From Chitinophagaceae bacterium (GTDB taxonomy: Bacteria > Bacteroidota > Bacteroidia > Chitinophagales > Chitinophagaceae), in assembly GCA_003168265.1 (NCBI GenBank), contig PMSV01000023.1:62001-126000 (forward strand): a stretch of DNA of 64,000 bases, in the 5' to 3' direction. A model generated the notes under the pieces. The model worked only from the letters and a program-made list of their open reading frames with translations, did not search any database and had not been told where the DNA came from. Numbering within the stretch: position 1 is the first letter of the stretch; every line of letters begins with the position of its first letter. Position numbers and translations under genes: made by a program. Of the stretch, positions 18,491-28,400 are shown piece by piece.

Positions 18491-18904
18491 TTAATGCGTT
18501 AACTGATATTCGATCGGCTGCCTTTGACTGGTTCTGACAGGTTTCCCGTTATATAAGGCAGGAATCCATTTAGGGCTTTTTCTGATCAATTCTTCTGCAT
18601 TTGCTCTTAGCTCTGTCGGGCCGGATAGGGCTTGGATATTGGTTAAAGAACCATCTGCCTCGATGACATATTCTACTATTACCTGTCCTTGAATTTCATT
18701 TTTTTGAGCATCTTTCGGATAAATCATATGTTTCGCCAAAAAATCCTCCCAGCTTCCTTTTTTAAATTTTGCATCCACGTCGGCCCTTAAACAAATGCTG
18801 TCAGCAGTGAATATTTTTTTGCCTGAACTATCCATTAATGCTTCGGATTGTCCATTGGTTAAGAAGAAACCTGCCAACAAAAAAAAGGTAATCATTATTT
18901 TCAT
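18491..18904 (-). CDS. Secreted TonB C-terminal-domain protein
   Basis: 137 residues. A signal peptide (FFLLAGFFLTNGQS, cleavage near residue 20) precedes a TonB_C domain with the landmarks PKDAQKNEIQGQVIVEYVIEADGSL and KWIPALYNGKPVRTSQRQPIEY. It lacks the proline-rich linker and membrane anchor of a full TonB, so it is one of the many small TonB-like periplasmic proteins in Bacteroidota rather than an energy transducer. It stands alone among gene remnants. Confidence 0.85.
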   Translation of the reverse strand: MKIMITFFLLAGFFLTNGQSEALMDSSGKKIFTADSICLRADVDAKFKKGSWEDFLAKHMIYPKDAQKNEIQGQVIVEYVIEADGSLTNIQALSGPTELRANAEELIRKSPKWIPALYNGKPVRTSQRQPIEYQLTH

Positions 18905-18959
18905 TGGTAATTTCCATTTAATTAAGATTTAATAAATATAAACAAATAATGTCAGGTAT

Positions 18960-19040
18960 TTAAGAGCCGGCCGCAATCTTCAACGCATTATAAGCATTCA
19001 CCACCCCAGCCGAAATGCATTTGCACTCTAAATCAGGCCT
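18960..19040 (-). pseudogene. 3' tail of a subtilase (S8) gene
   Basis: Minus-strand translation ends with ISAGVVNAYNALKIAAGS and a TAA at 18960-18962. The phrase GVVNAYNAL is typical for the very end of the peptidase S8 domain in Bacteroidota. Upstream the homology stops within about 10 residues. It overlaps the receptor remnant on the other strand, so both are fragments joined by deletion. Short, hence only moderate confidence. Confidence 0.4.
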
Positions 19041-19331
19041 CTTCACTATGGACAGCATAAACAACAGGAAGATATTTATACCTGATTTCACTTCCCGGCT
19101 TGCCCTTCAATACCATGTGCCTCTAAATGTCCGCCACAACATCAGTAAGCAATATTTCGATCCGGCCAATACGATCAGCCAGTCGGTATATTCTTTAGGC
19201 AATGCTAGCATCGGCATTTATGGAGCAGAAACCTTTCCAATCAAACTTATTTCGCCTATGCCTATGATTTTGGCCCCCCCCATCTCGGAGATTCCAGAAC
19301 ATTTTGCCTGATCTTGAAAGTGATTTTGTAG
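19015..19331 (+). pseudogene. Frameshifted C-terminal remnant of a TonB-dependent receptor
   Basis: A 98-codon frame (19015-19311) opens here but only its middle is receptor-like (YFDPANTISQSVYSLGNASIGIYG). After a frame change the next frame reads NLSNQTYFAYAYDFG and LGDSRTF, ending at TAG 19329-19331. This is the familiar end of TonB-dependent receptors, where NLxNxxY and LGDPRTFG mark the last beta strands. The terminal aromatic is replaced and all upstream barrel and plug parts are missing. It converges with the hydrolase gene, whose stop is 4 bp away. Confidence 0.6.
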
Positions 19332-19334
19332 AAC

Positions 19335-21485
19335 TCACCTTTGCAAAATAACGCTGATAGAATAGGCTGGGATATTGAGCCCGTCCACTTGTTCATTATG
19401 TAAATGCACCGCCTCCGGTGTAAGGCTTCTTATCGGATGCCCCTTTTCTCCATGAGCCTGCCACTTAAATTCCCTTTCCGAAAATTGATATAGATCTGCA
19501 TTCAGAACCAATGGAACAGATCTTCCGGCAGAATCCACAATATTAATATTCACATTGAAGTCTTTCTTATCGCTTTTATTGATCAGCAGTATTGACCATT
19601 TCCCATCAGGCCTGTATAGGGGATAAGCAGTAATCACCTGATCCTTCTCTTCATCCTTAATACTGCATGATGCTTTATAAATCTTCAAAGGCTGATCTGC
19701 TGGCATTGCCCATTTTTTCAGACATAGCCAGGTGCTATAGTAAAGACCTGTTAAGAACTCAATCTGTCCCTTATCATCAAGGCCGAAAAATTCCAAATTT
19801 CCATATCCGCCACAACCATTGCTTTCATTGATCAACCACGACGGCTCCCATCCATAAATGAAAATTTTCCCGCCCTTCAATTCAAAAAATTGACCGATCA
19901 CATCGGCGTTCAATAAAGCCCCTTCGATTCGCACTTCTGGTTCTGCTGCCAGGACGGAATATCCGCTTTCCGTGATATAAATAGGTAAATTATCCGGTAG
20001 GCCGCCATCATGCAAGCTCTTTATTGCCAAACTGAGTTGTCCGGGCTCTTGCAATAGTTGGGGTGAAGCCGGAAGGCAAACATCATCTAAAGGATACCAT
20101 TCAAAGCTGAAAAAGTTAATTAAATTCATTTCTTCCCGCTCCCTTAAACATCCCAAAAATTGAGAAGGCCATTTTTTAATAACGGTTCCCCCTTCCAACA
20201 GCCCTTCGAAACTTGGTCCCCCAAGAGGCAGATTTGGATCCGATTCTTTTATTCTCCTGGCGTATTGAGAATACAATTCTGTAAAATCCTTTGGGGAAAT
20301 ATATTGCCCGTCAGGCTCTTCACCTAACTCCATTCCTGAAATTGCATAGTTTTTCCCCTTCAGATAAGCTAATAAAGCCAAAGCATTTTCAGGCACATCA
20401 TATACAATTCCCGTCGCAAACAAAGAAGGTTGTGATCCTGTCAGACCGCTCTTGAATATAAAATCGATTCCGGGCTGTTCAGTATTGTAATCTATGTCAT
20501 TCACCCTATGCCATGGGTCCGTTGTAGAGGCAAAAATCACCGATTGTGTTTTATTTGTCTTTCCATATTGAACCAGGTTTCTAAAAACTCCCTTGTCGAA
20601 TAACCCCAATTTAATTTCCCTGATGGCATAGCCGCAGCTATCTCTCTTATCCAGGCAGCCACGCAATGCCGTATGCGAGCTCCTTAGAAAAACGATCCGC
20701 AAAACCCGCAATTTCACAGGAAGATCACTAAACCGAATTACCGTCCTCCCTCCTTGTTTCAGATGAACCATAGAAACAGGAAGAGCCTTCCACATCTTCT
20801 CTTCATAAGGATTTAAAATATCGACCCTGTTAAATTGTGAAACACTCTTATTGCTTGCAAGCTCCAATCGGATATCGACCGCATAGGGGTCCGCCCAATA
20901 AATTTCCAACTGATTCACATTTTCTTTCTTTCCTAGATCTATTGCTATCCATTGTTCATGATTTGAATTCGGTTCACCGGTATAAAGACTGTCTACATAA
21001 GGATTGCTTTTCCAAAAACTATTAAGATCCCCGTCATCAATCCGGGAATACCCCTTATTATTAGCCTGATCGAATGTGCTTCCACGCCTGGGAAGAGCAT
21101 AACCATAGCTTAGGTCAATGGGTTTGTTCGAAACCGAATCAGAAACCCAGTATCCACTTTGATTCTTGCTATCGCTCCAATGTCCTGACGGATTCCAGTG
21201 CCAGGCCTCAATTCCAAGTTCGGTCCTCAGGCGGTAAGAAAGCATCTGGATGCCGCTTGAGAGCATTGACTTGATATTCTCATGGCTCATCATAACCCCA
21301 TTGTCGCCTCGTTCATGCCCGTCAATTGCACCCCCGATCGATTGGTTAGGTATAAAACTGTGGATAGGATTGCCTCCGTTAAACATAACCGTAATCACGG
21401 CTTTCTCGCCCTTCTTTTCATGGGTTTTCAAAGGCAAGACATTCCCTGCACTAAGGGCAAAAAGAATAATAAAAAATCTATTCAT
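19335..21485 (-). CDS. Secreted clan GH-A glycoside hydrolase with discoidin-like insertion
   Basis: 716 residues with a signal peptide. A GH39/GH30-like barrel begins at about residue 45. It is interrupted at about 145-295 by an F5/8-type-C (discoidin) module (WIAIDLGKKENVNQLEIYWADPY), usually a carbohydrate-binding fold. The barrel resumes with the probable acid/base ELGEEPDG (Glu390) and the nucleophile YITESGY (Glu506), 116 residues apart. A beta-sandwich tail (about 600-716) follows. Family and substrate are not resolved; beta-xylosidase- or glucuronidase-like activity is possible. It follows the GT-C-like gene by 18 bp, so the two are probably cotranscribed. Confidence 0.65.
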   Translation of the reverse strand: MNRFFIILFALSAGNVLPLKTHEKKGEKAVITVMFNGGNPIHSFIPNQSIGGAIDGHERGDNGVMMSHENIKSMLSSGIQMLSYRLRTELGIEAWHWNPSGHWSDSKNQSGYWVSDSVSNKPIDLSYGYALPRRGSTFDQANNKGYSRIDDGDLNSFWKSNPYVDSLYTGEPNSNHEQWIAIDLGKKENVNQLEIYWADPYAVDIRLELASNKSVSQFNRVDILNPYEEKMWKALPVSMVHLKQGGRTVIRFSDLPVKLRVLRIVFLRSSHTALRGCLDKRDSCGYAIREIKLGLFDKGVFRNLVQYGKTNKTQSVIFASTTDPWHRVNDIDYNTEQPGIDFIFKSGLTGSQPSLFATGIVYDVPENALALLAYLKGKNYAISGMELGEEPDGQYISPKDFTELYSQYARRIKESDPNLPLGGPSFEGLLEGGTVIKKWPSQFLGCLREREEMNLINFFSFEWYPLDDVCLPASPQLLQEPGQLSLAIKSLHDGGLPDNLPIYITESGYSVLAAEPEVRIEGALLNADVIGQFFELKGGKIFIYGWEPSWLINESNGCGGYGNLEFFGLDDKGQIEFLTGLYYSTWLCLKKWAMPADQPLKIYKASCSIKDEEKDQVITAYPLYRPDGKWSILLINKSDKKDFNVNINIVDSAGRSVPLVLNADLYQFSEREFKWQAHGEKGHPIRSLTPEAVHLHNEQVDGLNIPAYSISVILQR

Positions 21486-21503
21486 TAGAAATCGTTTGGA
21501 CCT

Positions 21504-23042
21504 TCACTTATTTGTATAGATAACTCCATCCGAAAAGCTGTATAATGACTTTAGTACCGACTGTTTCTTTAATTTATTTAAGTAGTCGCCGGGAATATAT
21601 TTGTGATCCAGCCAGATCAAATAGTCTGCGTATAAAATGAAATCCTGCATTTCTTCTTTAGAATCCAATCTCGGAAGTCCTAAGATATTCGGCGAACCAA
21701 ACATATACAATAAATCACCTGCATTAGAATATACATTTTTGTTTGCACTGAACAACAAGGGGTGAACCCTGATGAAAGCTATTGTAGGAGAAAGCTGAAA
21801 ATCTTCAAAATCATATCTGTATTTATCCGCCTTCACCAACTCCGGACTGACAATGAATTTATATAGCCTTTGAAAACCTGTGATTCCAACTATAACGATC
21901 AGAGAAAGGGCTATTATTCTGACAATATTCCCTTCATATCTTAAGACTACCCCTTGCGCCGCCTTAATTATCGCCCCCAAAGCTGGAATATACAGTGGTG
22001 AAAGCAGCCGGTTGTCAATTTGATCAAAGACCGTAACTGTCGACAATACAAGCAAACAAAGGGAGTATATAACGGTAAACAATAGCCCAAGATGGAACCA
22101 GTTGTACATATCTTTCCCTGCTTTCCTCAAATACCATAACCCTGCCAGCGCAGCAGCAATAAACCCAATCCCTAAAATCAAATAAATAAAAGCAGGTAGC
22201 CCGATCATTGGAAACCAATCGTTCAGGGTCTCGCCAAACCTACTGAAATGATGCAGAATGGAAGATTCCGTAGCAACTCTTTCCCCGACCACACTAGTGC
22301 TATGGGCCCTGTTGGCGATCAGATTAATCAACAAAAAGGACCCGCCAATGCTAGAATACAGGAATAAATGCTTCAGCCTTTTTCGAAAAGCCAAATCCCG
22401 GTCCATCAATATCAGAAAGACCCCAGTAAACAAAACCGTGATACCAATATATCTGACAATGCATATAAACCCCGAAACGACGGCCATTCCGATCAGGAAC
22501 TTCAATTTATGGGAACCGCCATAGCCCTGAGCGATGACCAGAAAAACCGCAATGCAAAAAATAAATAAGGTCTCAGACCAGAGCATCCCATAGATCTGCA
22601 AAAGCGCCACACTGAATAATATCAAAACCGAATAAAGCCATTTCAAATAGTAAGGGAGTCCGCTATTTTTGGCCTGCTGCAAACAAATAACATTCAATAA
22701 TCCAAACAATAGCCCATTAACTACGAGCCCCGAAGAAATCAGATCAATCCGCGTAAGTAACATCAGCAGGCTTAAAAAAATAGGATACCCTGACGGAAAA
22801 TCCGTAAGCCACTCCCCATCGAAACTATGAAAATTTCCGTGTGCAAACAGGTTTCTCGCCGTGCTCAGGTATACAATGCTGTCTGGCGAAAGCCCAATCT
22901 TAGGGGCCCTGAGCAAAACAAGGAAAAAGCCCAAAAAAAAGACTATAAATGAATCAGTATTTCCAAAAAGTTGCCTTTTGACCAAAAGAACAGGTGATTT
23001 GTTCAATGAAAATAAACAAGCTTTCGCATTTCCTGTAAACAA
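21504..23042 (-). CDS. GT-C-type glycosyltransferase-like membrane protein
   Basis: 512 residues from a TTG; no ATG or GTG is close, so the exact start is uncertain. About 11-12 membrane helices. The first loop has the GT-C landmark APKIGLSPDSIVYLSTARNL, where the Asp is the expected catalytic/metal residue, followed by DFPSGYPIFLSL. This resembles ArnT/PMT-like and other polyprenyl-sugar-dependent transferases. The last ~100 residues form a soluble C-terminal region. Probable role: sugar transfer to an extracytoplasmic acceptor. The acceptor is unknown. Adjacent downstream is the secreted hydrolase. Confidence 0.65.
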   Translation of the reverse strand: MFTGNAKACLFSLNKSPVLLVKRQLFGNTDSFIVFFLGFFLVLLRAPKIGLSPDSIVYLSTARNLFAHGNFHSFDGEWLTDFPSGYPIFLSLLMLLTRIDLISSGLVVNGLLFGLLNVICLQQAKNSGLPYYLKWLYSVLILFSVALLQIYGMLWSETLFIFCIAVFLVIAQGYGGSHKLKFLIGMAVVSGFICIVRYIGITVLFTGVFLILMDRDLAFRKRLKHLFLYSSIGGSFLLINLIANRAHSTSVVGERVATESSILHHFSRFGETLNDWFPMIGLPAFIYLILGIGFIAAALAGLWYLRKAGKDMYNWFHLGLLFTVIYSLCLLVLSTVTVFDQIDNRLLSPLYIPALGAIIKAAQGVVLRYEGNIVRIIALSLIVIVGITGFQRLYKFIVSPELVKADKYRYDFEDFQLSPTIAFIRVHPLLFSANKNVYSNAGDLLYMFGSPNILGLPRLDSKEEMQDFILYADYLIWLDHKYIPGDYLNKLKKQSVLKSLYSFSDGVIYTNK

Positions 23043-23262
23043 TGTTTCCTTGAGGTATAAGGGAGGAAGGGGGCCATTATTTTGTGAAATTTAAAAAATT
23101 AACAATTCCCCCTGCAACATTTTTTTCTACCGTACGTCTATTGACCGTGCCCCCTCTGAATTTAAAAGTTTTCTCATACGCGTTCGTGTTTGAAAATGAA
23201 TTGCGTAACCAGGGCCTATTTCCATAGGCCTTGACCTTTTTAGATTTATTTACCGTTATTAG

Positions 23263-23514
23263 TTAACCTGACCGGTCATAGGTAATGAGTGTAGTTTTTG
23301 TAATTTCTTCGATTTGCGTTGTTAAACTATCCCAGACATTTGCATTGTCGCCGCCACCTGCTTCAAAGAGAATCGGAATGCCGTCCCCTTTGGTAATTTT
23401 GAAATGCAGCCTGTAAGTCCCTGTTTCAATGAGTGTATCAAGTGTTTGAGATTGTCCCCAGCCCGGATTTAAAGTGGCAATAAGGTAAATGATAAAAAAA
23501 GAGTGTAGTTTCAT
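23263..23514 (-). pseudogene. Truncated alpha/beta-hydrolase
   Basis: 83 residues: a signal peptide (ending near WGQS), then the hydrolase start IPILFEAGGGDNANVWDSL and TLITYDRSG, immediately followed by a stop. In full-length relatives this strand leads into GxGKS and the nucleophile elbow about 50 residues later. None of that is found in 23043-23262 in any frame. It is an N-terminal stump without catalytic residues. Confidence 0.7.
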
Positions 23515-23708
23515 TTTTACTGTTTATGGATTTAATTCTGACATTGATATTTTGCCATATCGATACAAAATCAACCGCACAAAATGGGTTTAAGAAGGAT
23601 AGTACCGGAAAGACGAATGGTTTGTTAAATAAAGCTAACCACGAAAGCGAGAAGAAAAGATTCAAATTTTGAGAATTGGCAGATCTTAGTGAACTCGAAA
23701 ATGGAAAT

Positions 23709-23741
23709 AAAAAAGAGGGCATCCCTATTTGAACGCCCTCT
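23709..23741 (-). terminator. Intrinsic terminator of the susCD pair
   Basis: GAGGGC and GCCCTC form a 6-bp GC-rich stem with a 14-nt loop. On the minus strand it is followed by six T, with further T-rich sequence. It lies about 50 bp after the stop of the minus-strand susD-like gene and should end the susC-susD transcript before the truncated hydrolase. The rest of 23515-23788 holds nothing else recognisable. Confidence 0.75.
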
Positions 23742-23788
23742 CTTAACTTAAATGATAACTCGTTGCTGAAGCCGTCAATAAAGGAAAT

Positions 23789-25468
23789 TTAAAAGTTAGC
23801 CGCATTTACATCCCACCAGACATGGGTCGTGATCGCGTCGGTACCGCCTAAATATTCATTGATCGCATTATAAACATTTGCTGTATTATTTAAATACTCA
23901 TTGTTGGGCAGCATGATTTTCCTCGCATTGTCAACCGTTAAATTACCCCAGGAAATAGTAGGGGCAACGGCACAAAAATAGGCGGGAAATAATTTGGGAT
24001 AGCCGGTCCTTCGATATTCAGCCCAGGCAACGGGAGAATTTGCGGGCCAGAGCGCGATCCATTTTTGGGTGATGATCTGTTCAAGATGTGCCTCGTTGGT
24101 TTGAGCATCTGCCCAATTGGGTGAACAGGTGGAGACCGCACTGATATCTCTGGCGGCCAAGGTAGGATCTGTGAAACTGGCTGGAGCGGCCGAAGTGGCT
24201 AAATAATTGCCGATCGGCACATTCCACTGATTCATGGACGCCTGAACGCCGGCGTTGTAATAGCTCTGAGCGCCGCTTGTAAAAGTGCCCATATTCCAAC
24301 TGCGTAAAGAAGCTTCCGCTAAGAGAAAATTAGTTTCGGCCGCATTGAAAAAGGTGGAGGAACTTGGGTTATTGCTGCAGAGGGAACCGGACTGCGGGAT
24401 ACCGGTGCCGGGCAGGGAGAACATATAGTCGCTTAGGGCGGTATCACCGGGTACGGAAACCGAACCTAGTCTCATTGTACAATATTTGCCGATAGGAACC
24501 CTGCTTGCAGTGTTATTGGCCGCATTGGTCGGGGTCAAAAATACAGGCAGGCGTGGGTCGTTATAACCTACCAGGAAGCTGTACACGTCGGCTCCGGGTA
24601 CAGTATTGCCGACCCCCCAGGTATAATTCAACGTGGTCAGAGCGCCTTCAAACGGAGGCACAAAGGTAGCATTCTGTGAATTGCTGGTGATCAGGTTGCC
24701 GGTGGTCATTGCTTTTTCCGCCTGCGCTTCTGCCAATATTGGGTTTGCTTTAACGATCCTCATTGCCAACTCCAGTCTCAAAGAGTTTGTGAGGGTTATC
24801 CAACTGGCTACATTACCTGAATAGAAATAGTCTTTGGTAACGTTGATCGTGGAAGTATTCTGCATGGCCAGATAGGCAAGAGCAGAATCCAGTTCCGAAA
24901 AGAAGGTATTGTAAATCTTGCCCAATGAATCATAACTCGTATTGGAACTCCCGAATGAGGTGTAAGGCAGTGTGCCCTCAGCATCTGCTACTCGCACGCT
25001 GACCATGACTTTCGTTGCGTAAGCCATGCCTAAAGCGGTTTGGTTGACAGGAGTTGGATAGGTCCAGGCTGAAGTCTGAATGGAAAGGAAGGGGTTCATA
25101 ATGCTGGTCCAGGAATCAAATAAATAATCATCCCATCCCTGGTAGAGATAATAGTTCGATTCAACATTGTTTCCATGGCCGAAACCACCTGCCATCATCC
25201 AATATCCGCAATAGATATCGCTATTGAAATTCTGTTGTATCTGATATACCCAGCTAGCAACACCTGGCGCCCCATTACTTGGATAAATATACTGCATCAT
25301 CGTGGGGAGGTATCCGGAAGCATCCTGCAAAGCCGTGGAAGCTCCGGAATTACTGCTCCCACCGTAGGGGATGCCTAATTTATTTGTGTTGATATCTGAA
25401 AAATTCTTTGTACAAGATGCCAATGCTATTATGGCGATCAGCATTATTGGTACATGCGTCTTTCTCAT
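23789..25468 (-). CDS. SusD/RagB-family outer-membrane lipoprotein
   Basis: 559 residues of the SusD-like type found beside SusC proteins. A lipoprotein signal with lipobox LASC (Cys about 19) starts it, followed by FSDINTNK, common to this subgroup. The TPR-like helical core contains YATKVMVSVRVADAEGTLPYTS, LRLELAMRIVKANP and NPLFL-type C-terminal elements. It should sit on the cell surface as the lid of the SusC transporter encoded 19 bp upstream. The cargo is unknown. Ser/Asn/Thr-rich insertions are typical of the family. Confidence 0.9.
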   Translation of the reverse strand: MRKTHVPIMLIAIIALASCTKNFSDINTNKLGIPYGGSSNSGASTALQDASGYLPTMMQYIYPSNGAPGVASWVYQIQQNFNSDIYCGYWMMAGGFGHGNNVESNYYLYQGWDDYLFDSWTSIMNPFLSIQTSAWTYPTPVNQTALGMAYATKVMVSVRVADAEGTLPYTSFGSSNTSYDSLGKIYNTFFSELDSALAYLAMQNTSTINVTKDYFYSGNVASWITLTNSLRLELAMRIVKANPILAEAQAEKAMTTGNLITSNSQNATFVPPFEGALTTLNYTWGVGNTVPGADVYSFLVGYNDPRLPVFLTPTNAANNTASRVPIGKYCTMRLGSVSVPGDTALSDYMFSLPGTGIPQSGSLCSNNPSSSTFFNAAETNFLLAEASLRSWNMGTFTSGAQSYYNAGVQASMNQWNVPIGNYLATSAAPASFTDPTLAARDISAVSTCSPNWADAQTNEAHLEQIITQKWIALWPANSPVAWAEYRRTGYPKLFPAYFCAVAPTISWGNLTVDNARKIMLPNNEYLNNTANVYNAINEYLGGTDAITTHVWWDVNAANF

Positions 25469-25487
25469 ATATTCGAAATTTAAAAGT

Positions 25488-28400
25488 TTAAAAGTTTACA
25501 TTTACACTAAAGCCGATATTTCTTGTTGAAGGGAGATTGTACAGCTCCATTCCGAGGAAGGCATTAGTCCCCATGGCATTATTGGAGACCACTTCCGCAT
25601 CTAAAGGCGCTGCTTTATAGAAGAAAAATAAATTCCTTCCGACCAGGCCGACGCTTACTCCCTTGATGTATTTAGTGCCTTGCAACAGTCTTGATGGCAG
25701 ATTATAAAGCAGGGACAATTCCCTCAGCCTTACTGCCGTACTACTATATGCATACTCCCCGAGCGCTCCCCCAATCCCTCCCTTCAACTGGTAAAAATCT
25801 TTTATATCGGTGACTTGTTGTCCATCAACAAGTACATATCCATTATCCCGGTCTTTCGCGGTCTGAACGCTATTTCCTGCATTATCCAACATAGCCTGGG
25901 TTAGGGAAATGACTTTTCCCCCGAAATGGCCGTCGATCAGGAAATAGAGGCTAAAGTTCTTATAACTGAACTTATTGCCCCAGGAAAGAAGGAAATCAGG
26001 ATAAGCATTCCCTATTTTTTCCGGTTGGTCGTCCAAAATAGGTGTAGTTCCCTGTTGTTCCTGCCCATTGATATAATAGGTATTCAGCAGATAGCTTCCA
26101 TCCTTGCCACGTTGAAACTTTTTTGCATAAAAATCTCCCAGGCTTCCTCCCGGAACAATTTTCTGAAAATAAGAGGTTGAATTGTCCAATTCCGAATAGA
26201 TCAGATAATTGGTGCCATTAAGAAGCGACTTCACCTTATTCACGTTCTTGGAGAAATTAACCGTGGAGACCCAGTTCACATCCCCGATTTTCGGTGCTAC
26301 GGTCAGTGTCAATTCAACGCCCTGATTCTGGATATCTCCTCCATTGACATAAAAATAACTGTAGCCGCTGCTCGGAGGAGCTGTCACAGTGAAGAGCTGG
26401 TCTTTTGTATTTGTATTATAATAAGTGCCTGCCAACCTGACCTCATTATTCAAAAAGGCAACGTCTAAACCCAATTCTGTGGAACTCGTCAATTCAGGTT
26501 TCAGAATTGTGCCGGGTTCAATGATCGTATTAGGCGGGGTCAAAGCGCCACCGGTGCCAATGGTCGAAACAGGATTGATTATGAATGTGGGCAGATCATT
26601 TCCAACATCGGTATAACCGGCCCGTACTTTGAGGAAGTTCATCGCCGGTGTGGACAGGCCGGGAATCAAATCGGTCAAAACTGCTGAAAGGCCCACGGAA
26701 GGATAGAAATAATTATCCTTATCGGTAGGCAGGGTGGAAGACCAGTCATTTCTTCCGGTAGTGTTTAAGAATATGGCATTTTTATATGCGAATTCAAAGG
26801 AATAAAACAGGGATTGGGTTTGTTTTCTGTCATATATATCCGTTGCGGTTCCGGATGAAATGAAATTGACATTGCTGGTGGTGAACAAATTGGGATTATA
26901 CATACCTGTGCGTCCGCTGTTGATGTTTATTCCCGTTTGTGTATAGTCCCTGATTGCCGCACCAGCTAAAGCTGTCAAATGCCAGTCACTGGCGATATCC
27001 TTACTAAAATTCAGGATGGCATCTCCGTAATTCTGAATGGTCTGGGTAGTAATATGTGAAAAACCTCCCGTCGGAGAAGCGAGTGCCGTCCAGGTTCCCT
27101 GGTCCATTGCATTGAGGAAGTCCTGGTTGGTCTGGTCCAGATTGCCTCTAAGCATAAGGTTAAGATAACTTGTAAAATTAAGTTTCATGCTGCCTGATAC
27201 GATCAGCCTTTTCAAATTATCCGTAGTCGAGACCTTATTCACGTCCCAATAGGGATTATCCGTATTGGTATTGCTTACTGCATATGCCCAGTTTTGATAA
27301 GGCGCCGTATCCAACAACAGGTTGTTTTTGTTCTTGTACAATGCCATATTGGTGTTGGCCGGCATCGTTGTAAAGGTATAATAGGGGTTCAGATATTGAC
27401 CAGGCGCATAGGGGTTATTGATGGTCTGATCGACATAACTGAATTTCCCGGTGAATTCAATGAATTTATCGAAAGCGCTTGTGGTTCCTTTCAGGTCAAA
27501 ATTGTTCCTGTTCATGTAATTGTTCGGGATGATGCCTTTTGCACCGGTGTTTGCATAGGCAGCATAAAATTGCCCGTTCTTTGTCCCCGTGGTAAGGTCT
27601 ACGGCATTAGATGAACTGACGCCTGTCTGGAGAAAATCCTTATAGAAACTGGCTGCATCAGCCGCATTTGGGTCTTTAGCCCCCCAACTGAAATTACCTC
27701 CGTCATTGACAGATCCGCCATATTCGGTCTGCAATTGCGGATGATACAGAGCGGAAAGGAAGGTAGTATTGGTGGAAAGATTTATATGTGTTTGGCCTTC
27801 TCTGCCCGACTTGGTCGTTATAAGGATGGCCCCATTGGCAGCCTGGGAACCATACAAGGCAGCCGCAGCGGGTCCTTTTAAAATGGTAACATCTTGCACA
27901 TCGCTGGGGTTGATGGTAGAAAGCTGGTCCGGAGCCAGGTAGTTCTGCCCGTATTGGGCCTGACCGGTCGTGGGGCGGCTGTTGTCATTTACGACAGGAA
28001 TACCATCAATTACGATGAGTGGAGAACCATTGCCTGAGAGGGAATTGTTTCCTCTTATGATGATATTAGTGGCCGATCCTACTCCTCCTGAACCTTCCGT
28101 GATGGTGACGTTTGCGGCTTTACCGGCTAAAGAGCTGCTGAAATTGGCTTCTTTAACAGTCGTCAAATCCGCGTTGCTAACCGTCTGAGCCGTGTAGGAT
28201 AGGCTTCTTGCATTTTTCTGGATCCCCAGAGAAGTCACAACGACTGCATTTAATTCAGTTTGCCTTTCGGAAAGCACAATCTTGAGGCTTGTCCTCCCCC
28301 CTAAGGCAATTTCCTGTTGATTATAACCGATCCCGCTAATGACCAATATGGCATTTGACGGAGCCGAGATGCTAAACGAACCATCTAACTTAGTAGAAGT

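Noticed and set aside
19015-19311. 98-codon frame as a separate hypothetical gene
   Set aside because: Only its middle is protein-like, and the homology continues in another frame, so it is a frameshifted receptor tail.
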